A DNA stretch of 64,000 nucleotides from Ramlibacter sp. WS9 (GCF_003797765.1 NZ_RKMB01000021.1:1-64000); one strand, 5' to 3'; shown: positions 7,212-17,012, numbered from the stretch's first letter. Notes: a model not told the origin generated them from the sequence alone. Translations and numbers: made by a program.

Positions 7212-9359
7212 TCAGGCCTGGTAGAAGGTTTCGCCGCCCGCCGCCATCTCGCGCATGCGCGGCGTGACGTGGAAAACAGCGCCCAGCGGGGCGAGCTTGT
7301 CGGCGCGCGCGACCACCTCGGCCAAGCCGAGCCAGTCGGCGTATTTCAATGCCCCGCCGAGGTAGGCCGGCAAGCCGACCCCGAGCAGCAGAGCCATGTC
7401 GAGTTCGGCCGGCGTGCGCACCACGCCCTCCTCCAGCGCGCGGGCGGCCTCAAGCATCAGCGGCAGCATCATGCGGTCGACGATCTCCTGCGGCGCAAAC
7501 TCCCGCGGGCCATCGGACTGCAGCGTTGCCAGCAGCGCATGGGTGTCCTGCGCAGTGCTGCGGCGTGGCTTGCCTTCCGCGTCGGCCTCGTATTTGTAGA
7601 AGCCGCTGCCGCTTTTCTGGCCCAGCCGCCCGTGCTCCACCATCAGGCGCAGCGCGTTGCGCGGCGGCGGGGTGAGCCGCTCGGGGTAGCCCGCGCCAAT
7701 GACGTCGCTGACGTGGCGGCTCGTGTCCATGCCCACCACGTCCTGCAGGTAGGCCGGCCCCATGGGCCAGCCGAACTCCTCCATCACCTGGTCGACCTTG
7801 ACGAAGTCGGCACCCTCGTTGATAAGCTGCAGGAAGCCCGAAACGTAGGCCGTCAGAATCCGATTGACGAGGAAGCCTGGACAGTCCTTCACCACGATCG
7901 GTGTCTTGCCCATCGCGACGCAATGGCCCACGGCCATCGCGACGGCGGCATCGCTGGTACGCGCGCCACGGATCACCTCAACCAGCGGCATGACGGGCAC
8001 CGGGTTGAAGAAGTGCATGCCGACGAAGTTCTCGGGCCGCTTCAGTGGCGCCGCGATGTCGTCAATGCGCAGGCTGGACGTGTTGGTCGCAATCACTGCG
8101 TCGGGCCTCACACGCTGCTCCAGCTCGGCGAGCACTGTGTGCTTGAGCTGCAGGTTCTCCACCACGGCCTCGATGGTCAGGTCCACCTCATCGAAGCCGG
8201 CGTAGTCAAGCTGCGGCTTCACGGTAGCCAGGATGGACTCCGCCTCTGCGGGCTGCTTGCGGGCACCCTTGACCAGCCGCTGAAGCTGCTTGCGCACCTC
8301 CGCGACGCCCAGGTCAAGTTGGGGCTGGGAGATGTCCTTCAGGCGGACGGGAACGCCTTTGAGCACGCTGGTGTAGGCGATACCGCCCCCCATGATGCCG
8401 GCGCCGAGCACCGCCGCCTGGCGCACCGGTTGGCCCTGGCGCGCCAGTTGCCTGGCCTGCTTCTTGACTGCCTGATCGTTGAGGAAGTTTTGAACCAGCG
8501 ACGCGGCCGCCTGGGTGCGCGCTACCTCGCCGAACCAGGCCGCTTCCCGGCCAAGCGCCTCGGCCCGCGGCAGGACCGCGGCCTCGCGCATCATGTCGAG
8601 CGCCATCAAGGCGGCCGGCTGATGCCTGGGTGCCCGGGCAATCAACTTTGCGCGCATCTCGTCGAAGAGCGCCGACTGCACCCCGGCCGCCATGGGCACC
8701 GGTTGGCGCTTGCGCTCCTGGGCGGCTTTCCAATCGACCTCGCCAGCCATCGCGCGGCGCAGCAGGGCCAGCGCTTCGTCGCGAACCGCGGCTGGCTCGG
8801 CCACTGCATCGACCACCTTGGCGGCAAGCGCCGCCGCGGCCTTCACGGGCTTGCCACCGCAAACCCACTCGAGGGCGACCGGCAGCCCGGCGATGCGAGA
8901 CAGGCGCACCGTGCCGCCAAGACCGGGGAACAGTCCGAGGTTCACCTCCGGCAAGCCGATCTGGCTGTTGGACGACATCACGCGCAAGCTGGCGCCCAGC
9001 GCGAGTTCCAGCCCGCCCCCCAGAGCAAAGCCGTTGATGGCGACCACCGAGGGCACCGCCAGGTCCTCGAACGCGATGAGTCCCTGGTTCTTCTCCTTCG
9101 CCAATTCCGCGATGGCCGCCGGCGACCGCGAAAAGCTGGCACCGAACTCGGTGATGTCGGCGCCGGCGATGAACATGTCCTTCGCGCTGCTAACAAGCAC
9201 TCCTCGCACCCCCGGCGTGTTGCGTATCTCGGCAACGGCCTGCTCGAACTCGACGAGCGTGCGGTCGTCGAGCTTGTTGATGGCTTCGTTCTCACGGTCG
9301 AAGCGCAGCTCGAGCACGCCCTCGCCCAAATCCAGAATCTGGATGCTCTTTCCCTTCAT
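7212..9359 (-). CDS. FadB/FadJ-like multifunctional enoyl-CoA hydratase / 3-hydroxyacyl-CoA dehydrogenase
   Basis: The 715-residue protein has the classical FadB/FadJ order. An N-terminal crotonase domain (residues 1-190) holds both glutamates in GGGLELALG and LPEVNLGLFPGLGG. A linker leads to the HAD NAD-binding motif VLGAGIMGGGIAYTS near 318, then MHFFNPVPVMPLVEVI and two C-terminal HAD domains. I chose ATG 9359 because AAGGAG lies seven bases upstream. A longer in-frame version to 9443 would be Arg-rich and would cross the promoter region. It is the first gene of the operon read from the operator at 9470-9485. With the FadN-like protein it gives two fused enzymes in one operon, perhaps for different chain types. 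Confidence 0.94.
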   Translation of the reverse strand: MKGKSIQILDLGEGVLELRFDRENEAINKLDDRTLVEFEQAVAEIRNTPGVRGVLVSSAKDMFIAGADITEFGASFSRSPAAIAELAKEKNQGLIAFEDLAVPSVVAINGFALGGGLELALGASLRVMSSNSQIGLPEVNLGLFPGLGGTVRLSRIAGLPVALEWVCGGKPVKAAAALAAKVVDAVAEPAAVRDEALALLRRAMAGEVDWKAAQERKRQPVPMAAGVQSALFDEMRAKLIARAPRHQPAALMALDMMREAAVLPRAEALGREAAWFGEVARTQAAASLVQNFLNDQAVKKQARQLARQGQPVRQAAVLGAGIMGGGIAYTSVLKGVPVRLKDISQPQLDLGVAEVRKQLQRLVKGARKQPAEAESILATVKPQLDYAGFDEVDLTIEAVVENLQLKHTVLAELEQRVRPDAVIATNTSSLRIDDIAAPLKRPENFVGMHFFNPVPVMPLVEVIRGARTSDAAVAMAVGHCVAMGKTPIVVKDCPGFLVNRILTAYVSGFLQLINEGADFVKVDQVMEEFGWPMGPAYLQDVVGMDTSRHVSDVIGAGYPERLTPPPRNALRLMVEHGRLGQKSGSGFYKYEADAEGKPRRSTAQDTHALLATLQSDGPREFAPQEIVDRMMLPLMLEAARALEEGVVRTPAELDMALLLGVGLPAYLGGALKYADWLGLAEVVARADKLAPLGAVFHVTPRMREMAAGGETFYQA

Positions 9360-9441
9360 CGAATCGTTCTCCTTGCGCGGCTTCTTGCCGGGTACTGACT
9401 GCGGGCGGCGGACCGCCACGCGAGTAGCGATCCTTGAAGCC

Positions 9442-9485
9442 ATCTTCCTGCGAAGGCGCGCGCGAGGCGTCGTCGAAAGCGACGA
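9442..9485 (-). promoter_or_regulatory. Regulon operator and promoter of the FadB-like operon
   Basis: The perfect dyad TCGTCGAAAGCGACGA occupies 9470-9485. Exactly 22 bases further in the minus direction is GAAGAT (9442-9447), a -10-like hexamer. The gene starts 82 bases beyond it. This is one of fourteen such sites in the window. Confidence 0.75.
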
Positions 9486-9492
9486 AAGTCGC

Positions 9493-11820
9493 CTACCCGC
9501 CGATCGGAGCCGGCTCGCGCCGCATCAAGGCCGCGAGCGCGGGGATCAGCAGCACGGCGCCGACCATGTTCCACAGGAACATGAAGGTCAGCAGCAGGCC
9601 CATGTCGGCCTGGAACTTGATGTTCGAACCCACCCAGGTGAGAACCCCCGCGGCCAGCGTGACACCGGTGAACAGCACGGCCAGGCCGGTGGTGCGCATG
9701 GTGCGGTAGTAGGCCTCTTCAAGGTTGAGGCCTTCGGCGAGAAAGCCCTGCAGCCGGTTGTACAGATAGATGCCGTAATCCACGCCGATGCCCACACCCA
9801 GTGTGATCACGGGCAAGGTCGCCACCTTCACGCCCAGGCCGAGCTTGGCCATCACCGCCTCGCACAGCACCGATGAGATGAGCAGCGGCACGAGCACGGC
9901 GAGCATCACCTTCAGCGAGCGAAACTCCAACAACAGCAGCAGCGCGACGATGGCGTAGACCATCGCCAGCATCGGCCACCAGGCGCGGCGCACCACCTCG
10001 TTGGTGGCCGCTTCGACACCGGAATTGCCAGCGGCCAACAGCAACTGCGCCTGCGCGGCAGGATGCGCGGCGGAAAACTTGCGCACCGCGTCCACCGCCC
10101 GGTCGAGCGTCTCGGCTTTGTGGTCGTTGAGGTAGACCATCACAGGCAGCATCGAGCAGTCGTTGTTGTACATGGCCTGCGGCACGTTCTTGTGGGCGGC
10201 GTTCGAGATATAGCGGTTGCGCGTGATGGTGGCCCACTTCAGATTGCCCCCATAGTTGCTGACGATGGCCTTCTTCATCACATCGAAGAGCGACACCGTG
10301 CTCTGGACACCGGGGGTCTCCTCCATCTGCCACTGCAGCCGGCTTACGAGGCTGGCCACCGCGTACGAGCCACACTCGCCGGAGGCGGTCTTCACCATCA
10401 CCACGAATACGTCTGCGCTGGTGGCGTAATGGTCGGTGAACCAGCCGGAGTCGCGGTTGTAGCGCGAGTCGGCCCGCAGTTCGGGCGCCCCCGCGTCCAG
10501 GTCGCCGATCTTGAGGTCGCGGCTGGCGGCATAGCCCCAACCGCCGATCACGGCCGCGACCGCGACGACGACCCAGGCGCGGCCAGGCCGCGCGAACGAG
10601 GCAATGAAGCGGGCGGGGCGATGGCGGCCTTTGTCGCGCTCGACCGCTTTGCGCAGCCCCGCGGGCGACAGCCCCGCATACGACATCAGGATCGGCAGCA
10701 GGAACATCTTGGTAAAGATGATCACGCCCACGCCGACGCTGGAACTCACCGCCAACTCGCGGATGACGCCAATGTCGATCATCAGCATCGTCGAGAAGCC
10801 GACAACGTTGCACAGCAAGGCGACGGTGCCAGGCACGAACAGCTGGCGGAATGTGGCGCGGGCGGCGTCGATCCGGCTGGCCCCGGCCAGGCTTTCACTG
10901 GCCAGGGTGTTGACGTTCTGCATCGCGTGCGAGACGCCGATGGCAAACGTCAGGAACGGCACCAGCATCGAGTACGGGTCCAGGCCGAAGCCCAGCAGGT
11001 GCATGATGCCCAGGTGCCAGATCACGGCCAGCAGGCAGCAGCCCACCGTAGCCGCGGTGCTTCGCCAGCATCGGGAATAGACATACACCAGTGTGGTGGT
11101 GAGCAGCACGGTCACCAGGAAGAACAACACGATGTCGCGGGCGCCCTCGATGAGGTCGCCGATGAGCTTCGCGAAGCCGACGATGTGCACCCGCACGCCT
11201 TCCTTCTCGAAGCGCTCGCGCACGCGCTCCTCCAGCCGCTGCGAGAACACCGCGTAGTCGATGTGCTGGCCGGTCTGCGGATCGGCCTCGAGCACCGGCG
11301 CGAGAATCATCGAGGAGCGATGGTCGTTTGCTACCAGCTGGCCGACCAGCCCGGCCTTGAGCACGCTATTGCGCACCCCGGCCACCTGCTCCGGCGTGCC
11401 ACTGAAGTTGGCGGGCACCACCAATCCGGATCGAAGGCCGTCCTCCGACGCTTCGATCCACAGCGTGTTCGCCGTCGTCAGCGATCGCAGGTTGCCGCGG
11501 TCGATGCCGGGGACGTAGAAAACCTCGTCGGTGATCTCCTTGAGCAAGCGGAGATAGCGCGCGTTGTAGATGTCGCCGTCGGGCGCCTCGACCGCGATGC
11601 GGATGCTGTTGCTCAGCGGGCGAAGCTGGTTCTCGTACTTCAGGTAGTTCTGTACGAACTGATGTCCGAGCGGCACCATTTTCTGCAGGCTCGCGTCGGG
11701 GCGCAGCATCACCGCCTGCCACAGCAGCAGGGCCGATACGACCAGGAACCCCAGCAGCCACAGCGGGCGGCGCGCGAACAGAGCACGCTCGGCCAGGTCG
11801 ATGACACGGGTCGTCTTCAT
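9493..11820 (-). CDS. RND/MMPL-family transporter
   Basis: The 775-residue inner-membrane protein belongs to the RND superfamily, in the MMPL/HAE3-like branch. A first membrane helix at about 19-38 is followed by a large periplasmic loop. A five-helix bundle follows at roughly 230-390 (ILFFLVTVLLTTTLVYVYS and on), then a second helix near 415-435, a second periplasmic domain, and a final bundle at about 630-765. The half-and-half layout is complete. These proteins usually export or shuttle lipids and other hydrophobic molecules. It overlaps the upstream Ycf48-like gene by ATGA, so the two are translationally coupled. Pairing with Ycf48-like, DUF1302 and DUF1329 proteins recurs in degradation clusters for hydrophobic compounds, but the cargo is unknown. 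Confidence 0.9.
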   Translation of the reverse strand: MKTTRVIDLAERALFARRPLWLLGFLVVSALLLWQAVMLRPDASLQKMVPLGHQFVQNYLKYENQLRPLSNSIRIAVEAPDGDIYNARYLRLLKEITDEVFYVPGIDRGNLRSLTTANTLWIEASEDGLRSGLVVPANFSGTPEQVAGVRNSVLKAGLVGQLVANDHRSSMILAPVLEADPQTGQHIDYAVFSQRLEERVRERFEKEGVRVHIVGFAKLIGDLIEGARDIVLFFLVTVLLTTTLVYVYSRCWRSTAATVGCCLLAVIWHLGIMHLLGFGLDPYSMLVPFLTFAIGVSHAMQNVNTLASESLAGASRIDAARATFRQLFVPGTVALLCNVVGFSTMLMIDIGVIRELAVSSSVGVGVIIFTKMFLLPILMSYAGLSPAGLRKAVERDKGRHRPARFIASFARPGRAWVVVAVAAVIGGWGYAASRDLKIGDLDAGAPELRADSRYNRDSGWFTDHYATSADVFVVMVKTASGECGSYAVASLVSRLQWQMEETPGVQSTVSLFDVMKKAIVSNYGGNLKWATITRNRYISNAAHKNVPQAMYNNDCSMLPVMVYLNDHKAETLDRAVDAVRKFSAAHPAAQAQLLLAAGNSGVEAATNEVVRRAWWPMLAMVYAIVALLLLLEFRSLKVMLAVLVPLLISSVLCEAVMAKLGLGVKVATLPVITLGVGIGVDYGIYLYNRLQGFLAEGLNLEEAYYRTMRTTGLAVLFTGVTLAAGVLTWVGSNIKFQADMGLLLTFMFLWNMVGAVLLIPALAALMRREPAPIGG

Positions 11821-12989
11821 TGATTCACCTTCTGTACCGGCACATTCATTCCGGTCATGCCCTGGGTACCGGCCACCAGGAGACGCTCGCCGACGGCCAG
11901 GAAATGGTTGACGTTCTCGCCGGGCACCCTGCCCGCGGCAGTGAAGGTCCGGCCTGCGTCGTCGCTGCGCAAGAGCTCGCCATTCTGCGCAAGGAGCCAG
12001 ATGATTCCATCCTTGACCATGCCGTGCACCAGCGTATGGGCTACGGGTGCCCGTACTGGCGCCCAGCGCTCGCCGCCATCCTCGGAGCGGAACAAGTGCC
12101 CGTTGAAGCCGTAGGCGATGCGGACCGCCCCGCCCGGCAGCGCGAGCACGCCGTAGATATGACCGGCGTACCCGAGCTCGATCGCCTTCCAGGCCCGTCC
12201 GCCGTCAGTGGATCGAAACACCGTGCCTGCCTCGGCCGCGACCAGAAGGTCACCGTTTGATGCGACGGCGATTCCGTTCAGGTGGTAGCCATTGGGATTG
12301 TCCAGCCGGTCGCCGATGGATTCCCAATGGGCTCCGCCGTCCCGCGTGGCCAACAGCTGTCCAAAGGAGCCGGCGGCGTACCCGACCTTTGCATCGACGA
12401 AGGCCACGCCCAGCAGCGGGCGCGAGGGTCCCACCTGAGTCAATTCCTCGGCCTCGGCGAGACGGTCCTGAGCCCGCGCCAGGTTGCGCTGCGCGTCCTC
12501 CGACGCCGCGGGACGCGACCGCAGTTCCTGCAGCCGGCGTTGCGCAGACGCGAGCACCTGCTCGTTCGCCTGCCGGCCGTCGAACTGGCGCTGCCAGGTC
12601 TGCCCGCCATCGGCCGTGTGCAGGATGAGTCCGTCATGCCCCACGACCCACCCGCTGCGTTCATCGACGAAGGTCACGGCGGTGAGCATTACCGACGACG
12701 GTGCGGTGACCTGCTTCCAGCCTTGGCCGCCGTCCTCCGAACGAAGGATGAGGCCGCCCTCGCCCACCGCCACGATACGCGAGCCGGCCTGGCTCGCCTG
12801 CAGCAACAGCCGCCGCTCGCCGTGCGAGGTTTGGCTCGAAGGCAGCAGCAGCAGATCCAGCTCGCGCGGGACCACTTGTGTCAGTGGGGCGCCGATGGCG
12901 AGCGCGGCCGCGATGCAGGCGGCAGACAGCAGTGCCACACCCCCGAGCCGCTTGCGAACGCGACCTGACGGATTGACATTGAACTTCAT
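11817..12989 (-). CDS. Ycf48-like BNR/WD-type beta-propeller protein
   Basis: The 390-residue product has an N-terminal hydrophobic segment (about residues 16-33) typical of a signal or anchor, so it should act in the periplasm. The rest is a seven-bladed-propeller type repeat protein. Asp-box-like repeats include SEDGGQGWKQV, TADGGQTWQR, TRDGGAHWES, STDGGRAWKA and SEDGGERWAP. A short charged helix (about 150-180, rich in Ala, Gln, Arg and Glu) interrupts two blades. In photosynthetic organisms Ycf48 helps assemble photosystem II. In heterotrophs such proteins accompany RND transporters, and a scaffold or sensor role is inferred. It is first in a two-gene operon with the RND gene and lies 105 bases from the operator at 13095. 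Confidence 0.85.
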   Translation of the reverse strand: MKFNVNPSGRVRKRLGGVALLSAACIAAALAIGAPLTQVVPRELDLLLLPSSQTSHGERRLLLQASQAGSRIVAVGEGGLILRSEDGGQGWKQVTAPSSVMLTAVTFVDERSGWVVGHDGLILHTADGGQTWQRQFDGRQANEQVLASAQRRLQELRSRPAASEDAQRNLARAQDRLAEAEELTQVGPSRPLLGVAFVDAKVGYAAGSFGQLLATRDGGAHWESIGDRLDNPNGYHLNGIAVASNGDLLVAAEAGTVFRSTDGGRAWKAIELGYAGHIYGVLALPGGAVRIAYGFNGHLFRSEDGGERWAPVRAPVAHTLVHGMVKDGIIWLLAQNGELLRSDDAGRTFTAAGRVPGENVNHFLAVGERLLVAGTQGMTGMNVPVQKVNQ

Positions 12990-13066
12990 GGAGTCTCCTC
13001 AGTGCGGGCTCCGCAGTCTTGGCGGGCCTCATGGTATGCGGCGGGACGAATCCCGGATCAGCACCC

Positions 13067-13110
13067 AGTCTATGGAGCGCCCTGTTGACGAGCGTCGTCG
13101 AAATCGACGA
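13067..13110 (-). promoter_or_regulatory. Regulon operator and promoter of the Ycf48-RND operon
   Basis: TCGTCGAAATCGACGA at 13095-13110 is a perfect 6+6 dyad. TAGACT at 13067-13072 lies 22 bases downstream on the minus strand and makes a good -10 element. Confidence 0.75.
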
Positions 13111-13158
13111 ATTGCCGCACCGTCTCGGCACGCGCACGGCGCAGTGGACGCGCCGGGT

Positions 13159-13950
13159 TCAGCGGCTACGCCAAACCGGCGCGCGTTTTCCGAAGAAGGC
13201 CTTGAACCCTTCTTGAAGATCCTCACTGTGCTTGATCGTCTCGAACGCGGCCTCGGTGGCGGCCCAGCCATGCAAATCGTCCGCCGCCAGCACGTCGTTG
13301 ACCGCACGCAGGCTGTGCTGTACCGAAAGCGGCGCATGCGCGGCGATCCGCTGCGCGAGAGAGAGCGCCGCCGCCAGCGTGCCGCCTGCAGGCGTCAAGA
13401 CGTTGACGAAGCCAAGGACATGCGCTCGCGCGGCATCGATGGGGTCACCCGTGAGCACGAGCTCCCGAGCCACATTCGCCGGCAAGGCCCTGGGCGCGCG
13501 GAAAAGCGCCCCGCAGGTCGGTACCACCCCGATAGCCACCTCGGGCAGGCCGAACAGTGCGTTGTCGGCCGCCACGACCATGTCACAGGCCAGCACGACT
13601 TCGAACCCGCCGCCCAATGCACGCCCTTCGACGGCAGCCACCAGCGGCTTGCGGCGACGGCGGCGAATCAACCCGTACTCGCCTCCACGGGGAGTGACGT
13701 AGTCGCCCTTCGCGTTGAGGTCGCTGCCCGCGCAGAAGTCACGGTTGCCGCCGCTCAACACGCCCACGTACAGATCGGGGTCATCGTCGAGTTCGTTGAA
13801 GGCGAGTTCGAGGGCGTCGGCCATCGCCCGGTCGATGGCATTGCGCTTGGCCTCGCGCCGTAGGGTAATCACCAGCACGTGACCGTGTCGCTCGGTGCGC
13901 ACCCGCTGTGAAGCGGGCGTTGCGTCTGCTGCGTCCGCCATGCCGGTCAT
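13159..13950 (-). CDS. Enoyl-CoA hydratase/isomerase family protein
   Basis: This 263-residue crotonase-fold protein keeps the oxyanion-hole segment FCAGSDLNAKG near residue 70. It also keeps both canonical glutamates, in GGGFEVVLACD and LPEVAIGVVPTCGA. That supports true syn-hydration of a 2-enoyl-CoA. A run of arginines (RRRRRK, about residue 95) just before the GGG motif is unusual but family members vary there. I chose ATG 13950, which overlaps the nitroreductase stop by ATGA. An ATG 12 bases upstream is also possible. It is the last gene of the seven-gene operon starting at 20383. Confidence 0.9.
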   Translation of the reverse strand: MTGMADAADATPASQRVRTERHGHVLVITLRREAKRNAIDRAMADALELAFNELDDDPDLYVGVLSGGNRDFCAGSDLNAKGDYVTPRGGEYGLIRRRRRKPLVAAVEGRALGGGFEVVLACDMVVAADNALFGLPEVAIGVVPTCGALFRAPRALPANVARELVLTGDPIDAARAHVLGFVNVLTPAGGTLAAALSLAQRIAAHAPLSVQHSLRAVNDVLAADDLHGWAATEAAFETIKHSEDLQEGFKAFFGKRAPVWRSR

Positions 13951-14645
13951 GCCTCCACCCATTGCACTGACTGGTCGAGGCTTGCCCGGCTGGTGCGGAA
14001 CCGATTGGCCGGATGGTCAGGATCCTCGTAGCCGAACGAAATGCCGCAGAACACCTGCCGATGCGCGGGCAGTTCGAACCACGATCGCAGGAAGGCCGAT
14101 CGCGATGCGAGCGCCGCCTGTGCGATGCAGGCGACGCCCAGGCTGCGTGCCGCCAACATGAAGTTCGACACGTAGGCACCACAGTCGGCGGTACCGTAGG
14201 GCCCGAGCACGGCCTCGGTGGTCACGAGGGCCATATGCGGCGCGCCGAAGAAGCGCAGGTTTTCTAGCGCTTGACGAGCGGACGCTTCGCGGTCCCCGGG
14301 AGTAACCCCCACGCTCTCGTACAGTTGCAGGCCGCATTCGCGGCGCCGCTCGCGGTAAACGCCGTCGTAGGCCTGCGGTGGTGCGATGTCGTAGCTGTCA
14401 GCCGCGCGGAACACCTCGGGGCCGAACATGGCCTGCCGCAGGCGCTCGGTCGCCAACGGCGTGGTGACGATCACCTGCCACGGCTGCGAGTTGCACCACG
14501 ACGCAGTGCGCTGCGCCATGCGCAGGATCTGCTCAATGACATCGCGTTCGACGGGGCGCGCCAGAAAGCCACGGCAGCTGTAGCGCGTCTGCAGCAAGGT
14601 TTCGAAGTTGTCGGCGGGGGTCGAGTTGGAGGGTTCGGTTAGCAT
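13947..14645 (-). CDS. Nitroreductase-family flavoprotein
   Basis: The 232-residue protein matches the FMN-binding nitroreductase fold: RYSCRGF near residue 21, the ASWCNSQPWQVIV loop near 50 that contacts flavin, and the C-terminal GISFGYEDPDHPANRFRT segment. Relatives reduce nitroaromatics, quinones and enals, and some act as desaturases or dehydrogenases on unusual substrates. In a CoA-ester degradation operon a role in removing or adding hydrogen on a ring or enone is more plausible than nitro reduction, but that is inference. It is coupled to the downstream crotonase by ATGA and follows the SDR by 31 bases. Confidence 0.88.
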   Translation of the reverse strand: MLTEPSNSTPADNFETLLQTRYSCRGFLARPVERDVIEQILRMAQRTASWCNSQPWQVIVTTPLATERLRQAMFGPEVFRAADSYDIAPPQAYDGVYRERRRECGLQLYESVGVTPGDREASARQALENLRFFGAPHMALVTTEAVLGPYGTADCGAYVSNFMLAARSLGVACIAQAALASRSAFLRSWFELPAHRQVFCGISFGYEDPDHPANRFRTSRASLDQSVQWVEA

Positions 14646-14676
14646 GTAAGTATGTCGACGAGGTCGGATGAAAAGG

Positions 14677-15441
14677 TCAAATTCGCAGAGTCAGGCCGCC
14701 GTCGACCACCAGGCCATGCCCGGTGATGAAGTCGGCTTCGTCACTGGCCAGCAATAGCGCGGCCCGGGCGACGTCGATCGGCTGGCCCAATCGGCGCAGG
14801 GCCGTTTTCTTCTCCCAGACCTTTCGAATCGGGTCCTGGTCGAACCTTTGGCGGGTCATTCCGGTGTAGATGGCGCCCGGCAGCAGGTAGTTGACGGTAA
14901 TGCCCCAACGGCCGAGGTCCAGCGCCATCGTCTTGCTGAGCCCGGCCACCGCGTGCTTGGAACTGGCATAGGCGCTCAGGCCGAAGTCGGTGCGTTCAGC
15001 CATCACCGAGGCCGTGTTGATGATGCGCGCCCGACCGGTCTGTTCGGCGCGGCTGCGCAGGTGTGGAATGGCCTCGCGGGAAAGCCGGAACACGGCGCGT
15101 GTGTTGACGGCGAAGACGTGGTCCCAGGTTTCATCTTCGATGATCGCGTCGCCTGGATCAGTGCCGACGCCGGCATTGTTGAAAAGGATGTCGATGCCGC
15201 CAGCCGCGCGCAATGCCGCCGCGACGATCGCAGCGGGCGCGCTGTCCTGCGTGATGTCCTGCTCGAACGGGACGATGCGCTCGCAACCCTCGTGGGCCGC
15301 CTGCACGGCAGCGCCCGGACGATCAACCGCCAGCACCGTGGCCCCCTCCTGCGCGAACAGCCGTGTGGCTGCGTGCCCGATGCCTGACGCCGCCCCCGTG
15401 ACAATTGCCAGCTTGCCGGCCAGCCGATGCTGCTGACTCAC
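14677..15441 (-). CDS. SDR-family oxidoreductase
   Basis: This 254-residue classical short-chain dehydrogenase has TGAASGIG at residues 15-22 for NAD(P) binding, an NNAG motif near 87, the catalytic Ser in TASVMAE, and YASSK with Tyr/Lys near 160. It ends in a normal VVDGGLTLRI tail. An acidic residue follows beta-2 (AVDRPG), which favours NAD over NADP. It probably oxidises a hydroxyacyl-CoA or cyclic alcohol. The start is GTG 15441, three bases after the ligase stop, so it is in the same operon. Confidence 0.9.
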   Translation of the reverse strand: MSQQHRLAGKLAIVTGAASGIGHAATRLFAQEGATVLAVDRPGAAVQAAHEGCERIVPFEQDITQDSAPAAIVAAALRAAGGIDILFNNAGVGTDPGDAIIEDETWDHVFAVNTRAVFRLSREAIPHLRSRAEQTGRARIINTASVMAERTDFGLSAYASSKHAVAGLSKTMALDLGRWGITVNYLLPGAIYTGMTRQRFDQDPIRKVWEKKTALRRLGQPIDVARAALLLASDEADFITGHGLVVDGGLTLRI

Positions 15442-15444
15442 AGG

Positions 15445-16998
15445 CTATTGCGGCTTGAATTGGGCGCGCAGCGCCTTCTTGTCGAGCTTTCCAAGCCCCG
15501 TCACCGGCAGCTGATCGATGAAATGAATGGCCTTGGGCGCGTAAACAGGTCCCTTGCGTTCCTTCACCAGCGCAATCAATTCCGCTGCATCCACTACGAC
15601 GCCCGGCCGCCGCACCACGGCCGCCGTGACCGCCTCGCCCCACTTGGGATCGGGTAGGCCGAACACCGCCACGGCCTGCACGCCCGCATGGCCGGCGATG
15701 GCATCTTCGACCTCGCGGGGATAGACATTGAAGCCACCGGTGATGACCATGTCCTTGGACCGGTCGACGATGTAGAGAAAGCCGTCGGCATCGCGGCGCG
15801 CCCGGTCGCCGGTGTACAGCCAGCCGTCGCGCCACGCCTGCGCTGTCTCCTCGGGGTTGTCGATGTAGCCATGCGTCACCAGCGGCCCGCGCAGGCAGAT
15901 CTCGCCCACCTCGTCCCCGGTGACCTCGCGTCCGGCATCGTCGAGCAGCTTGAGCTGGGCACCGAACATCGGCCGACCGCAAGACGAGAGCCGCTGCGGA
16001 TATTTCACCGGATCATGGTCGTCTCGGCGCATGACGGTGATGCACATCGGCACCTCGCTCTGGCCGTAGATCTGCATGAAGATCGACCCGAAGCGCTCGA
16101 TGGCCTCGGCCAGCCGGCTCGCCAGCATGGGCGCGGCGCCATAAGCAATGAGTTCCAGGCTGCTCAGGTCCGCCGCGCGCGCGCGCGGATGCTCGAGCAA
16201 CGCGTAAACCATGGTCGGCACCAGGAAGGTCGCCGTGATCCGGTGGCGCTGCACGAGGTCGACGAAGCGGTCAGGGCTGAAGCCCTGGTGCGTGACCACG
16301 GTGCCGCCGCGCAGCAACGTGGACGTGATGAATGCGCCGCCGCCATGCGTGATGGGAGACATCACCAGGTAGCGCACCTCCTTCGGCCAGTCCCAGTCAG
16401 CCATCTGCAGCAGCGTCATCGTGACCTGCACGCCATGGCGATGCGAAACGCCCTTGGGCTTGCCGGTCGTTCCGCCGGAGAAGACGACGAGACACTCGTC
16501 GTCGCTGTTCGCGCAGGGCTGCAGCGGCTTGGCCTCGAAGGACTGGGCCACGTCGAGCAGGTCGTCAAACCCCTCGAAGGGGCCCAGGCCGAAACACATT
16601 TCCAGGCCCGGCACGCGCGCTTTCAGTCGCCTGGCCCGGTCGCCGAAGTTCGGCGGATCGACGAAGAGCGCACGCACCCCGGCAGTCTCGAGGATCAACG
16701 CATGGTCGTCCTCGGAAGCATTCGGGTTGATCAAGGTGATGCGAAACCCGGCCACGTGGCTGGCCGCCTGCATCAGGTAGGCCTCGGGGCGGTTGGCCGA
16801 CAGCGTGGCGACCGAGTCGCCCTTTTTGAGGCCACGCGCTTCCAGTGCCTGGATGATGCGGCTGATCAAGTCGCCGCATTGGCGAAAGCTCAGCTCCGCA
16901 TCGCCGTGGATGAAGGCGACGCGGTCGCCACCGAACTGGAATGCCGAGGCGATGATCTCGCCCATCGAGGGTCCCTGGTGGAAAAGATCAATGCTCAT
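15445..16998 (-). CDS. Acyl-CoA ligase (AMP-forming)
   Basis: The 517-residue ANL-superfamily enzyme activates a carboxylic acid to its CoA thioester via an acyl-adenylate. The P-loop VVFSGGTTGKPKGVSH is near residue 170. The A8 hinge DRSKDMVITGGFNVYPREVE is near 415, and the catalytic lysine is in TGLGKLDKKALR near 508. I chose ATG 16998 because AAGGA lies seven bases before it. A 20-residue longer version would overlap the acyl-CoA dehydrogenase. Being followed by an SDR and preceded by a dehydrogenase, it fits the entry step of a beta-oxidation-like branch. The substrate is unknown. Confidence 0.92.
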   Translation of the reverse strand: MSIDLFHQGPSMGEIIASAFQFGGDRVAFIHGDAELSFRQCGDLISRIIQALEARGLKKGDSVATLSANRPEAYLMQAASHVAGFRITLINPNASEDDHALILETAGVRALFVDPPNFGDRARRLKARVPGLEMCFGLGPFEGFDDLLDVAQSFEAKPLQPCANSDDECLVVFSGGTTGKPKGVSHRHGVQVTMTLLQMADWDWPKEVRYLVMSPITHGGGAFITSTLLRGGTVVTHQGFSPDRFVDLVQRHRITATFLVPTMVYALLEHPRARAADLSSLELIAYGAAPMLASRLAEAIERFGSIFMQIYGQSEVPMCITVMRRDDHDPVKYPQRLSSCGRPMFGAQLKLLDDAGREVTGDEVGEICLRGPLVTHGYIDNPEETAQAWRDGWLYTGDRARRDADGFLYIVDRSKDMVITGGFNVYPREVEDAIAGHAGVQAVAVFGLPDPKWGEAVTAAVVRRPGVVVDAAELIALVKERKGPVYAPKAIHFIDQLPVTGLGKLDKKALRAQFKPQ

Positions 16999-17012
16999 AG
17001 TCGATCCTTGCA

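Noticed and set aside
7143..9398. 751-codon plus-strand frame opposite the FadB-like gene, and similar frames at 10063-11823 and 15688-17079
   Set aside because: Same reason: compositional mirror frames without ribosome sites, opposite well-recognised genes.
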